From: Neobacillus cucumis
Lineage (GTDB): Bacteria > Bacillota > Bacilli > Bacillales_B > DSM-18226
Length of the DNA stretch: 64,000 nucleotides
Reading direction: 5' to 3'
Assembly (NCBI RefSeq): GCF_023715505.1
Contig: NZ_JAMBOH010000003.1
Location: 1 to 64,000 of the forward strand
Shown here: one piece after another, positions 8,059 to 15,398 of the stretch
Numbering within the stretch: position 1 is the stretch's first letter
Layout: every line of letters begins with the position of its first letter
The notes under the pieces: generated by a model
Seen by the model: only the letters and a program-made list of their open reading frames with translations
The model's database searches: none
What the model was told of the DNA's origin: nothing
Program-made: the position numbers and the translations under genes

Positions 8059-8715
8059 TTATTGAGCAACAGTTGGCGTAACCTTTTCTCCATTTTGATA
8101 AAATTCATAATCTAAATTAACACCCAATGTTTTAAAAATAGGGTCACAGTTAAAAATGAAATTCCGAGCAAACGAAAAGCCAGGTCCATCATTTTGGCCA
8201 GAGGCTGCTGAAGTCCAGTCGTAATTTCCTTCGGTAAAAATTTGTAATACTTCTTTCCCGGCAATTTCCTTAATATCGTATTTAACTACTTTAATATTTA
8301 CTATAGTTTCATTATTCGGATCGGGATTAATCGGATCATACACGTAGTGGGTAGTAAAATTACCAATATTATTTTTAACCACTTTGAGAATAGAAGCCTT
8401 TTCCTCTGGCGTAATCGTCTCTACAGAACTGGATGAGGAAGATTTCAGATCTGCAAATTCCTTTTTGAGTGAATCAATTTCGGTCTGTTGTTCGGAAATG
8501 GTTGTATTAGCATTAGCTAATTCGTCTTTAACAGATTTTACATCGTCTTTAAGTGGAAGAAGGTTTGTAACCTCATTCACCAAATTAGAGACGGTTGTTT
8601 TTAAATCGGCTAATTGCTCCGGGATTCCATTGTTTGAATCAGTTTCTGCACTAACACCAACGCCACCGACAAGTAAAAGCAACGCCACTGCTGGACCTAC
8701 AATTTTTAGTTTCAT
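8059..8715 (-). CDS. Secreted protein with coiled-coil N-terminal half
   Basis: The 218-residue product begins with a Sec signal peptide: MKLK, hydrophobic core AVALLLLVGGVGV, cleavage near SAE. Residues about 33-95 form heptad-like helices (LADLKTTVSNLVNEVTNLL, then EQQTEIDSLKKEFADL), suggesting a coiled-coil oligomer. A serine run (SSSSSS) then links to a mixed domain of about 110 residues containing aromatic stretches such as HYVYDP and EGNYDW. There are no anchoring motifs, so it is probably released or wall-associated. I do not recognise the C-terminal domain. It is transcribed alone. Confidence 0.65.
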   Translation of the reverse strand: MKLKIVGPAVALLLLVGGVGVSAETDSNNGIPEQLADLKTTVSNLVNEVTNLLPLKDDVKSVKDELANANTTISEQQTEIDSLKKEFADLKSSSSSSVETITPEEKASILKVVKNNIGNFTTHYVYDPINPDPNNETIVNIKVVKYDIKEIAGKEVLQIFTEGNYDWTSAASGQNDGPGFSFARNFIFNCDPIFKTLGVNLDYEFYQNGEKVTPTVAQ

Positions 8716-9077
8716 ATAAATTCCCCCATTATTTCTTTTGCCATCATCAATTTTAGATCAAGTATTAGGCGAATAATAGAGGAAAAAAGTGGCTAATATT
8801 TAGCTCCTTTTTTAATCCCTTGTTCAACTAAACTGCTTCGATAGTTTAAGTACATTCTTTCACAATCAATATGAAAGACACAATAAACACGGAACTCCAC
8901 AGTAGGCTTACATCATGCTATCAGATTCTATCCTATGTTAATTATAAAGTGAAAATGAAAGGGAAGAGGAAATAAGTAGGAGGAGACCGCTTAAACCGCC
9001 ACCAAGAGCCATTCAGAGCCTCTATGAAGGTGAGTATTATGGTTCTTACTATTCTGCAAACTGTCCGTTAGCACAAC
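8716..9077. other. Intergenic stretch with palindrome copies
   Basis: Apart from two copies of the dispersed palindrome (8823-8878 and 9054-9078), I find no gene or RNA in this stretch. Confidence 0.5.
8823..8878. repeat. Dispersed palindromic element, copy 1
   Basis: Core TTCAACTAAACTGC...ATAGTTTAAGTACATTC followed by TTTCACAATCAATATG. The arms TTCAACTAA and TTAGTTTAA-like pair imperfectly. The tail TTTCACAATC is shared with the copies at 11217, 12901, 18257 and 21711. Confidence 0.6.
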
Positions 9078-9078
9078 A
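9054..9078. repeat. Dispersed palindromic element, short degenerate copy
   Basis: CTGCAAACTGTCCGTTAGCACAA keeps the centre (CTG.CCGTTAG) but lacks the TTTCACAATC tail. It sits beside the terminator of the GrpB-like gene. Confidence 0.4.
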
Positions 9079-9079
9079 C

Positions 9080-9110
9080 AAAAAAGCGTTCCTGCTTGAT
9101 GCAGAAACGC
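9080..9110 (-). terminator. Intrinsic terminator of the GrpB-like gene
   Basis: Minus strand GCGTTTCTGC-ATCAA-GCAGGAACGC followed by six T: a 10-bp stem with one G-T pair. Confidence 0.8.
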
Positions 9111-9140
9111 AGCTGTTCGTTACTATAATAAGAAAATCAT

Positions 9141-9656
9141 CTACTTCCATGCCCATTCTTTCACTTTATTGACTAATTCATTAACAAACTGTTGCTTTCC
9201 ATATTGATACTTGTGATGTTCGTCAGGAAACTGCCTCGCTAATTTTATCTTTAATTCCCCATAACTTTTGGCATCCTCTGGGAAATTAATTAAGTATACC
9301 TTGAAATCTAAATGTATCTTAATTTTTTCATTTCCAGCTTGATAGATATGTACATGATGGGTTCTTTTTTCCTTACCCTTTTGAAAATACCTTCTCCCAG
9401 CAATCCCATTTTCTCCTCTCGGTTCATACCCCAATGTCCGCATTTCATCGTTGAATAAATCAACTTTTTCAATATCCTTAACAACAATCAAAATATCAAT
9501 TATTGGCTTTGCGTAACCTATAGTTGGTATAGAGGTACTTCCAATATGATGAATTTCAATCAATTCATTTAGAAATATGTCCTTAAGTATTTTCTCTTCC
9601 TTTTTGTATGAATTTACCCAATCATTTGTCCAAGGGACAATTTCAGTTTTTCTCAA
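9141..9656 (-). CDS. GrpB-like (UPF0157) nucleotidyltransferase-fold protein
   Basis: The 171-residue protein carries the family signature HHIGSTSIPTIGYAKPIIDI near residues 33-52, followed by a conserved GRRYF and HHVHIYQ. The GST motif and following aspartates resemble the nucleotidyltransferase fold, but substrates of most members are unknown. The start is taken as TTG at 9656, because AAAGGAG lies about 10 bases before it and the protein then begins with the usual family N-terminus RKTEIVPW. The frame stays open further upstream to 9779, but those residues match nothing. It is monocistronic, with its own terminator. Confidence 0.85.
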   Translation of the reverse strand: MRKTEIVPWTNDWVNSYKKEEKILKDIFLNELIEIHHIGSTSIPTIGYAKPIIDILIVVKDIEKVDLFNDEMRTLGYEPRGENGIAGRRYFQKGKEKRTHHVHIYQAGNEKIKIHLDFKVYLINFPEDAKSYGELKIKLARQFPDEHHKYQYGKQQFVNELVNKVKEWAWK

Positions 9657-10063
9657 GGAATCAATTCTCCTTTCTTTCCCATTGTTCACAACGTACGTGC
9701 GACTTTCACCGAAGACATATTGTTTACAATATACACTGGGGACGGTAGCGTTACTGAGGTAGTAATTGAAAAAGACCATGATGAACTATGAAAGTTCTGA
9801 GTGTAGGATGAAATTCCTGTTTTCATTCATGATTGCGGATTGCATATCTTGGATTACTACAGATTATTAGATATATATTTTTACAGGATTATTCCAATAA
9901 GTAAATCAAGTGAATACTATCATGTTGCTAGTACCTCAAGATACATTACTTTAATAGTGTTGGTGTTTTTCATTTTGATTGTGATAGAAAGAACATTTAT
10001 CAAAAAGACAATTGAATTTTAGACAAAGGTAAGATATAGAGATATTACTCTGTGCCTCTTTTT

Positions 10064-10162
10064 TTAGTTTCTTCTTTTAATTGCCCTTAAGACCATCCAT
10101 ATTAATCCACCAATTATTAATGCCCACACTACTATTGGGATAAAAGTTCCAATTGCTTGCAT
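10064..10162 (-). CDS. 32-residue single-span membrane miniprotein
   Basis: The ATG at 10162 follows a G-rich ribosome site (AGGGGGGGG). The frame encodes MQAIGTFIPIVVWALIIGGL then IWMVLRAIKRRN. It has one hydrophobic helix of about 22 residues and a positive C-terminal tail, so the C-terminus should face the cytoplasm. Peptides like this often tune membrane enzymes or act as type I toxins. The tail and size fit either role, but neither can be decided here. No antisense RNA promoter is obvious. Confidence 0.55.
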   Translation of the reverse strand: MQAIGTFIPIVVWALIIGGLIWMVLRAIKRRN

Positions 10163-10525
10163 CGTATATACCCCCCCCTGTACATTGATACTTTTGTGTT
10201 ATTTGTAAAATATTTCATTTATAATCGCATTCAAATTTACTATAATTTTATTGTATTACATATTATGTAAATTTACTATTAACTAACTTGCTGATAAGAG
10301 TAGGTATTTCTCTCACAACTAATTAAGTCGAGGATATAATTTCTCGGCTTTTTGGTTCGGGAATAGAGTGTCGCCAAAACGACACTTCGTTCCACTTAGA
10401 ACTACCATCTTTTTTCAATTAGCTTTGAACTAAACCAGCGGGGGAGGATAGGGATAGTTACTCTTAATGAAATCACAGTTTTATTAATAAGGTTTTATTG
10501 GTGAAAGCATGCTCAATTACAATCC
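10163..10525. other. Intergenic stretch with small hairpins
   Basis: Contains AGTGTCG-CCAAAA-CGACACT (near 10367-10386) and a weak CGAG...CTCG hairpin followed by T near 10329-10352. No gene is visible. Confidence 0.45.
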
Positions 10526-11191
10526 TCATCCGCCTAACCCTTGCTCTATTCTTTTTTTATCAACTTCTTCTACCCAATCGTTGTATTTCTCATAAAGTGG
10601 GCGTATTTGTTCTGCTTCACGTGCTATGACTTCGCACCCTCGGTCATCATAGACAAAGAAAATAATGTCTTTTTTGATGTTCACAAAGAATACATCTGGA
10701 TAATCGATGGAGTACCCTCCGAACTTTGGCTTCAGTGGAAAATCTTCATTACAAGCTGCCTTTAGTATTTCATTTACCCGTATGTCTCCTCGTTTGCATA
10801 ATAAGGAAAATTGTTGCATCTCGTATTCTTCTGCTTCGTCCAACTCGAAAGGGTAAGGATAAGTTTTCACCTGAATTCCATTCAAATGACATTTGCACTT
10901 TAGAAACGGCTGGTATACCTTAAGTTTTCTTGTGGATTTCTCTTTTGTTTTGTTTTTATACACATTTGTTACAAGGAATAAGTCATCATTTTGTTCAAAC
11001 AATTCATTGAAAAGTGTGGAGGTTTGCTTATATACAAGACGGAAACGCTCAAGGTTGAGTCCATCATTTTTTTTAAATTGATAGATTTCCCCAGCAAGAG
11101 AAAAGTGGATACCGATGTCCCATTGATAATAAATGCTTGGAACTAATTCAAGAGTTGAAAACCTTTCATTAAGATAATCCTTTATGTTCAT
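10526..11191 (-). CDS. DUF3885 domain-containing protein
   Basis: The 221-residue soluble protein ends with YPDVFFVNIKKDIIFFVYDD then RGCEVIA and LRPLYEKYNDW-like sequence, the hallmark of the DUF3885 C-terminal domain found in Bacilli. The N-terminal 100 residues (FSTLELVPSIYYQWDIGIHF) belong to the same family. No catalytic motif is evident and no function is known. Members often occur as scattered single genes in accessory regions, as here, and frequently lie next to other small defence-like or contact-dependent genes. The ATG start is preceded by a weak purine-rich site (GAGGATGGGTAA). Confidence 0.75.
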   Translation of the reverse strand: MNIKDYLNERFSTLELVPSIYYQWDIGIHFSLAGEIYQFKKNDGLNLERFRLVYKQTSTLFNELFEQNDDLFLVTNVYKNKTKEKSTRKLKVYQPFLKCKCHLNGIQVKTYPYPFELDEAEEYEMQQFSLLCKRGDIRVNEILKAACNEDFPLKPKFGGYSIDYPDVFFVNIKKDIIFFVYDDRGCEVIAREAEQIRPLYEKYNDWVEEVDKKRIEQGLGG

Positions 11192-11216
11192 TTACCCATC
11201 CTCGCTTTCATTTTCC

Positions 11217-11264
11217 ACTAACCTGCACAGATAGCTTGAGTACATTCTTTCAAATCAATATAGC
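11217..11264. repeat. Dispersed palindromic element, copy 2
   Basis: CTAACCTGCACAGATAGCTT then GAGTACATTCTTTCAAATC and AATATAG. The tail closely matches copy 1; the palindromic arms have decayed. Confidence 0.5.
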
Positions 11265-11357
11265 TTATTGAAGCAAACAATAAAAGACGAGTTTATTAAT
11301 CGTTGTGTAATGTTGTAATACTGAATTCAATCACGTTCAATCATCAGCTCCAAAAAC

Positions 11358-11391
11358 CAAAAAAGGGATAACTCAAACCTGAGTCATCCCC
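11358..11391 (-). terminator. Intrinsic terminator of the lipoprotein gene
   Basis: Minus strand GGGATGACTCA-GGTT-TGAGTTATCCC followed by six T; 11-bp stem with one G-T pair. Confidence 0.8.
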
Positions 11392-11420
11392 ATTCTACAC
11401 TTATTCATAACTACCCCTTG

Positions 11421-11451
11421 TTCTACTCAAGCTACCCGTTAGTGCAACAAC
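11421..11451. repeat. Dispersed palindromic element, short copy
   Basis: TTCTACTCAAGCTACCCGTTAG followed by TGCAAC retains only the central part of the family consensus, between a terminator and the 3' end of the lipoprotein gene. Confidence 0.4.
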
Positions 11452-11459
11452 TCATTTTT

Positions 11460-11771
11460 TTAAAGATGGACTGGATCAATACTTTGTGTTTCTAATTTGT
11501 TTTCTTTTGTATAGCCTTTGGTATATGTAACAGGCACTTTGTCTCCTTCTTTTACGTGATCATAATAATCTGAATGGTCATATCCATATACAACGACAAT
11601 ATCTTTGTATTGAAGAGTTATTTCCCATTTTTGCGTATCTCCATGTTCTTTTTTAATCACGGTTGCATCTACTATTTTATCTTCCGTATGGTCAATTGGA
11701 GGTCCTTCGGAACATCCTGATAATATGCCTAATAGGATTGAAGCAACCCATATCAATTTCATTATTTTCAT
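11460..11771 (-). CDS. Small lipoprotein
   Basis: The 103-residue precursor starts MKIMKLIWVASILLGILSGC, a type II signal peptide with lipobox LSGC, so mature Cys20 should be lipidated and the protein anchored on the outer face of the membrane. The mature part has about 83 residues with alternating beta-strand-like stretches (KIVDATVIKKEHG, KWEITLQYKDIVVVYGY, KVPVTYTKGY), probably a small OB- or beta-barrel-like domain. No family is recognised. It is a single gene with its own terminator. Confidence 0.7.
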   Translation of the reverse strand: MKIMKLIWVASILLGILSGCSEGPPIDHTEDKIVDATVIKKEHGDTQKWEITLQYKDIVVVYGYDHSDYYDHVKEGDKVPVTYTKGYTKENKLETQSIDPVHL

Positions 11772-12099
11772 TTTTTAATTCCTTTTTTAATTTTATTTTG
11801 TTTTTTCTTTTTGTTATTTAGACATTTAAAATGTTCATTACTTCTCAATTAACGCACTCGTTAGCTTAACAAGTACCTTCTGGAAACATTCGTCAAAGTT
11901 GCACACTAATTTTCTATAACAAAGTGAACTAAACAAACTACAAATACATATAGATGCCTATAGAGTTTTTAATGACTATGTACTTGTTCGATGCGGCTGT
12001 CGTGTCAATGCTGAACTTTTTTAAAAAACAACTTCTCTATCTTTCCTGAACAGGTAACAAACATTTCCGCAAGCTTATGCTGCGAGGGAGGTAAGTAAT
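11772..12099. other. Intergenic stretch before the isochorismatase gene
   Basis: Holds one palindrome copy (11842-11888) and a short CCGCAAGCTTATGCTGCG hairpin just before the next ribosome site. Nothing else is recognised. Confidence 0.45.
11842..11888. repeat. Dispersed palindromic element, copy 3
   Basis: TTCTCAATTAACGCACTCGT then TAGCTTAACAAGTACCTTCT. The palindromic centre is kept (AATTAA ... TTAGCTTAA); the tail is diverged. Confidence 0.45.
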
Positions 12100-12729
12100 T
12101 TGCCGTTTAAACCACATCCCAATAATACTGCTATTGTAATCACAGACCCACAAAATGACTTTATGAGTCCTGGGGGAAGAGGCTATCATCTGACTAAAGG
12201 AACTATTGAACGAAACAATACCATACAAAAACTTGAACTATTAATGAGAACTGCCATCAATAAGGGATACCAACTTTTCATATCGCCCCATTATTTATAC
12301 CCTCATGATTATGGCTGGCAATTTACAGGAAATGAACAAAAGTTGCTATTAGGTCTTAGAATGTATCAAGTGGCAAATGCGTACACACCACCGTCATTTG
12401 GAGCTGATTTTGTTCATTCTTTCAAACCTTATATTTTTGATAGAAGAACCGTCATTGCAACTCCTCACAAGGTTGCCAGCCCACAAACAAATGACTTGGA
12501 ATATCAGTTACGACAACATAGAAAAGAGAAGATAATTATTGCAGGGGTGCTTTCCAACGTTTGTGTAGAGTCCCATATGAGGCATCTAATCGAAACTGGT
12601 TTTGAAACAGCTGTTGTATACGATGCCACCGCAACAATTAGTGAAGAGGATTTTCAAGCTGCCGTTACCAATTATAAAGCATTTGCCAGTGCTACTTGGA
12701 CGACACAGGAGGCTATTTCAAACTTATAA
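12100..12729 (+). CDS. Isochorismatase-family cysteine hydrolase
   Basis: The 209-residue protein has the three catalytic positions of the family: Asp16 or Asp20 in ITDPQNDF, the lysine in ATPHKVAS near 125, and the nucleophilic cysteine in GVLSNVCVESH near 154. The preceding cis-peptide region IIIAGVLSN is typical. Family members hydrolyse isochorismate, nicotinamide, N-carbamoyl compounds or peroxyureidoacrylate; the substrate here is unknown, and no siderophore or pyrimidine genes are adjacent. The start is TTG at 12100, five bases after GGGAGG. It is a lone plus-strand gene followed by a G/C-rich terminator. Confidence 0.85.
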   Translation: MPFKPHPNNTAIVITDPQNDFMSPGGRGYHLTKGTIERNNTIQKLELLMRTAINKGYQLFISPHYLYPHDYGWQFTGNEQKLLLGLRMYQVANAYTPPSFGADFVHSFKPYIFDRRTVIATPHKVASPQTNDLEYQLRQHRKEKIIIAGVLSNVCVESHMRHLIETGFETAVVYDATATISEEDFQAAVTNYKAFASATWTTQEAISNL

Positions 12730-12835
12730 ATCATTCCCCAATGGTAATTTCCTATACAACTTGTCTGAACTGTCCCCAAGTGGTTACTTGGTCAGAATAA
12801 GAGCTTGGAATAACGGATGAATTTAGATAGCACAA

Positions 12836-12869
12836 CCCCCTCCAATCTGTTCGGAGGGGGCTATTCTTG
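12836..12869 (+). terminator. Terminator after the isochorismatase gene
   Basis: CCCCCTCC-AATCTGTTC-GGAGGGGG followed by CTATTCTTG. The stem is strong but the T tail is weak. Confidence 0.6.
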
Positions 12870-12900
12870 CTTGGCACAAACATAAAAGAGCCATTTCCAT

Positions 12901-12990
12901 TCTTCAACTAAACTGCCAGTTACTTTAAGAACATTTCTTCACAATGTTGTGCTATGAGTAAACAATTAAGCGATTATGTTTACTCATACG
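12901..12990. repeat. Dispersed palindromic element, copy 4 (long form)
   Basis: TTCAACTAAACTGCCAGTTA then CTTTAAGAACATTTCTTCACAATG, the best-preserved core. It continues with ATGAGTAAAC ... GTTTACTCATAC, a second inverted repeat also seen beside the copies at 18195 and 21711. The unit is therefore composite, about 90 bases long. Confidence 0.6.
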
Positions 12991-13023
12991 AAAAAGGGAG
13001 CGTAGATAACGATCCCTTTTTTT
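12991..13023 (-). terminator. Terminator of the 233-codon gene
   Basis: Minus strand GGGATCG-TTATCTA-CGCTCCC followed by T; the 7-bp stem has one mismatch. The other strand also ends in seven T, so it may work both ways. A degenerate palindrome-like CTAAAGCCCCTTTAGCTTAA follows at 13025. Confidence 0.6.
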
Positions 13024-13058
13024 ACTAAAGCCCCTTTAGCTTAATAACGCTAATAATA

Positions 13059-13760
13059 TTACTTTTTTTGTTTTCGTTCTCGTTCTTTAAAGAGTTCCCA
13101 GGTTATATCCATAAACCACTTCACATTGCCATCTTTGTGATATCCATAGGGTTGGACCAAATAATCGTATTTCATCATATCTTCTTTTTGAAGCAATTCT
13201 ATCAAGTACGAATATCTAAGTGCTTGATTTTTACAAAGTTTAAATTCAGGGTCGTTAAAGATAATCTCCCTCAACTCATTTTCATTTTCTTTTTGTTGTA
13301 CTTTCTTGTTGTCACTGATTTTCTTGACTTCACGATAGAACTTATGCTCAATTTCTTCAATAGCTTCTACTGCTACGCTGATGCCTTGATTATCTATCCA
13401 TGGGTCATCTAGAACCACTCCCACGTAAGTACCATTTTGAAGAACAAATAGAGTCAAACTCTTCGGTGAGTCGAAATTTAATGTTTTGATGTGTTGATTA
13501 TGTTTGCGAACTTCAGTTTTAAAGTCTCCAGAATACTCATTGTAGTAGTCTGCTGGGATTATATAGTTTTCCAAATTATAGTAAGTATAATAGTAATAGA
13601 CATACTTACAATCAGTATCACTAGCAAATTTCAAAAAGTCTTCGATGGCATCTATGTTTAAATGAATTTTATCAGATATACTCAAAGAACTTACTTCTAA
13701 TGGGATTATGTTATAGTTGATGATTTTCTTTTTAAGATGATCGTTTTTCATTATCGACAT
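13059..13760 (-). CDS. Hypothetical protein, 233 residues
   Basis: No family is recognised. The protein is soluble and acidic to neutral, with a tyrosine-rich segment (KYVYYYYTYYNLENY, about 52-66), a beta-rich centre (KSLTLFVLQNGTYVGVVLDD) and a helical, lysine/glutamate-rich segment about 145-165. It has no signal peptide. A good ribosome site (GGAGG, 7 bases before the ATG) supports the start at 13760. It stands alone and ends in its own terminator, like most genes in this accessory stretch. Confidence 0.6.
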   Translation of the reverse strand: MSIMKNDHLKKKIINYNIIPLEVSSLSISDKIHLNIDAIEDFLKFASDTDCKYVYYYYTYYNLENYIIPADYYNEYSGDFKTEVRKHNQHIKTLNFDSPKSLTLFVLQNGTYVGVVLDDPWIDNQGISVAVEAIEEIEHKFYREVKKISDNKKVQQKENENELREIIFNDPEFKLCKNQALRYSYLIELLQKEDMMKYDYLVQPYGYHKDGNVKWFMDITWELFKERERKQKK

Positions 13761-13865
13761 AATATTCCTCCAATATTAACTCTCTGTAATAATATCATTA
13801 TTGCAAAAAAAGGTAAGGTCGGCCTATAAGGGGCCCTATTTTTATAAGAGAATAGTTACAAACCT

Positions 13866-13893
13866 TTGATTATAGTTTATGTTAAAATATAGA
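13866..13893 (+). promoter_or_regulatory. SigA-like promoter of the 195-residue lipoprotein gene
   Basis: TTGATT at 13866-13871 and TATAGA at 13888-13893 are separated by 16 bases and lie about 18 bases before the start codon region. Confidence 0.4.
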
Positions 13894-13910
13894 TAAAAAG
13901 GGGTGTTAAT

Positions 13911-14498
13911 TTGAGCCGATATTCACTTGTAATAATCATTTCCATAGTTTTCGGTCTAATAGTAGGTTGTAGCTCACAAACAATAAAAGAGAGCAACATG
14001 ACAACCAATGATAAGAGAAAAGAAGCTCATCAATTAGTGAAAATGAACAAGGAAGAAAAACCTAAGTACAACATAGAAAAAATTGTGGTTCCTATCCAAG
14101 GAGATTTATTACCAGATGTTAAGATATATCAAGATTTTAACCTTGCGGTAATAAAAGAGATGGCTAAGGAAAACAACATAAAAGTTGAAACTAAAGAATT
14201 GCCTACTTTTAATGATATAAATATTGCCTTAGAGCGTGGTGATATTAGTGTTATACCTGGTATTGTTCAAACATATAAAAAAGAGGAATTTGCCCTTACA
14301 TATTCGTATTTTACAGAAGTAATTTACCGTAGCAATGGGGAACAATTAGATTCCGAAAAAAGTTATTCTATGTTGGTCAGAAAAACAGATGAAGATCTTT
14401 ATAATTTTTTCAACGATATGATTTCCAAATTTAACGAAACAGGAAAACTGAAAGAACTTCAAATTGAGTATTTAGGAGAACGAAACCATTTAAAATAA
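13911..14498 (+). CDS. Solute-binding-like lipoprotein (SBP_bac_3 type, truncated core)
   Basis: A lipoprotein signal (IIISIVFGLIVGC, lipobox VGC) anchors the protein outside the membrane. Residues about 75-190 resemble the extracellular solute-binding family 3: a segment like DFNLAVIKEMAKENNIKVE, then LPTFNDINIALERGDISVIPG, and a C-terminal VRKTDEDLYNFFNDMISKF, GKLKELQIEYLG. Usual family length is about 240-270, so this 195-residue protein lacks part of the two-lobe fold. No permease or ATPase gene is adjacent, so transport is doubtful and a sensory or orphan role is possible. Start is TTG at 13911, with AAGGGGTG before it. The next gene begins 22 bases downstream. Confidence 0.6.
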   Translation: MSRYSLVIIISIVFGLIVGCSSQTIKESNMTTNDKRKEAHQLVKMNKEEKPKYNIEKIVVPIQGDLLPDVKIYQDFNLAVIKEMAKENNIKVETKELPTFNDINIALERGDISVIPGIVQTYKKEEFALTYSYFTEVIYRSNGEQLDSEKSYSMLVRKTDEDLYNFFNDMISKFNETGKLKELQIEYLGERNHLK

Positions 14499-14520
14499 TT
14501 TATTAATAAATCGAAAGCGA

Positions 14521-15297
14521 ATGAAGAAGAAAAAAGAGACGAAGCGATGGATGAGGGGAAATAAGACATTGAAAAAACTTGTGGGGATTCTAATAGGGTT
14601 AGTGATTGTTTTAGCGGGATTGTTGATTTATGGTTATTTTCATTACAAAAATCTGGCTACAACGACTGTGACAGTGGAAGATAAAGTTGTTGGAAGTGTG
14701 GCAACAAAGGAACAGGCAAATAGGACTGATAACAACGAAACTTACCAATTTAAGGATATAGAGAGCATGCGAAAAGCTACTTCTGAAAAACAAGCATTTG
14801 AGCGTATTTTTGGTAAAAATCGTTTATTCGATGACTTCAAAGGTAATAGACCTGAAATAAAATATCATCTAAAAGGCATAGACCCAAATATTAGAACTGC
14901 TCTTGTTAGTAAGGATGGCCATAAATATAATCCTGAAAAACCATATTTATTTTTCTATATGTCTATTGCCATTACAGCGAAGTCTGGAATTGACACCCGT
15001 ATGGAAATGATTGATTTTCTGCATTACTTGAAATTCAGTGGTTTAACAAAACCTCATATCATTAAAGAATCATTACCTGAAGATTCCGTAAAGGTAGATG
15101 GATTAATGGCTAAGGAGCCAGAACAATTACCACCCTTTACTATTTTTATGACAGTATTTCCACAAATAAAGCCAGGAATGAATATGCCAGAACCACTGCA
15201 AAACTGGATGATAAAGAGCGATATAATAGAACAAATGGACTTTAGCGATAAACAAGATATACTTAACAATATTACTATGTATGGTAAATTCCAGTGA
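14521..15297 (+). CDS. Membrane-anchored hypothetical protein, 258 residues
   Basis: A basic N-terminus is followed by one transmembrane helix (LVGILIGLVIVLAGLLIYGYF, about 20-40). The rest should be extracytoplasmic: a short linker, then about 190 residues without cysteines or recognisable motifs. The start is uncertain. The ATG at 14521 has a weak ribosome site. A TTG 48 bases on, preceded by GAGGGG, would give a shorter protein opening KKLVGILIG. It lies 22 bases after the lipoprotein gene and ends at a good terminator, so the two form a likely operon of extracytoplasmic proteins. Confidence 0.6.
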   Translation: MKKKKETKRWMRGNKTLKKLVGILIGLVIVLAGLLIYGYFHYKNLATTTVTVEDKVVGSVATKEQANRTDNNETYQFKDIESMRKATSEKQAFERIFGKNRLFDDFKGNRPEIKYHLKGIDPNIRTALVSKDGHKYNPEKPYLFFYMSIAITAKSGIDTRMEMIDFLHYLKFSGLTKPHIIKESLPEDSVKVDGLMAKEPEQLPPFTIFMTVFPQIKPGMNMPEPLQNWMIKSDIIEQMDFSDKQDILNNITMYGKFQ

Positions 15298-15303
15298 ATC
15301 GGT

Positions 15304-15345
15304 GAGGCCATCCAAAAGGATAGCCTCTTTTATTTTTATTTTTTT
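15304..15345 (+). terminator. Terminator of the lipoprotein operon
   Basis: GAGGCCATCC-AAAA-GGATAGCCTC followed by a long T-rich tail; 10-bp stem with one mismatch. Confidence 0.75.
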
Positions 15346-15398
15346 GTGTCTGCAAGTTGCTGAATTGTTTCAGCTTTTTTCATTAAGAATAGCTTTTA

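Noticed and set aside
9840..10022. 60-codon plus-strand frame with a hydrophobic C-terminus
   Set aside because: TTG start without a ribosome site; only the last 30 residues look like a membrane helix. At most a remnant.
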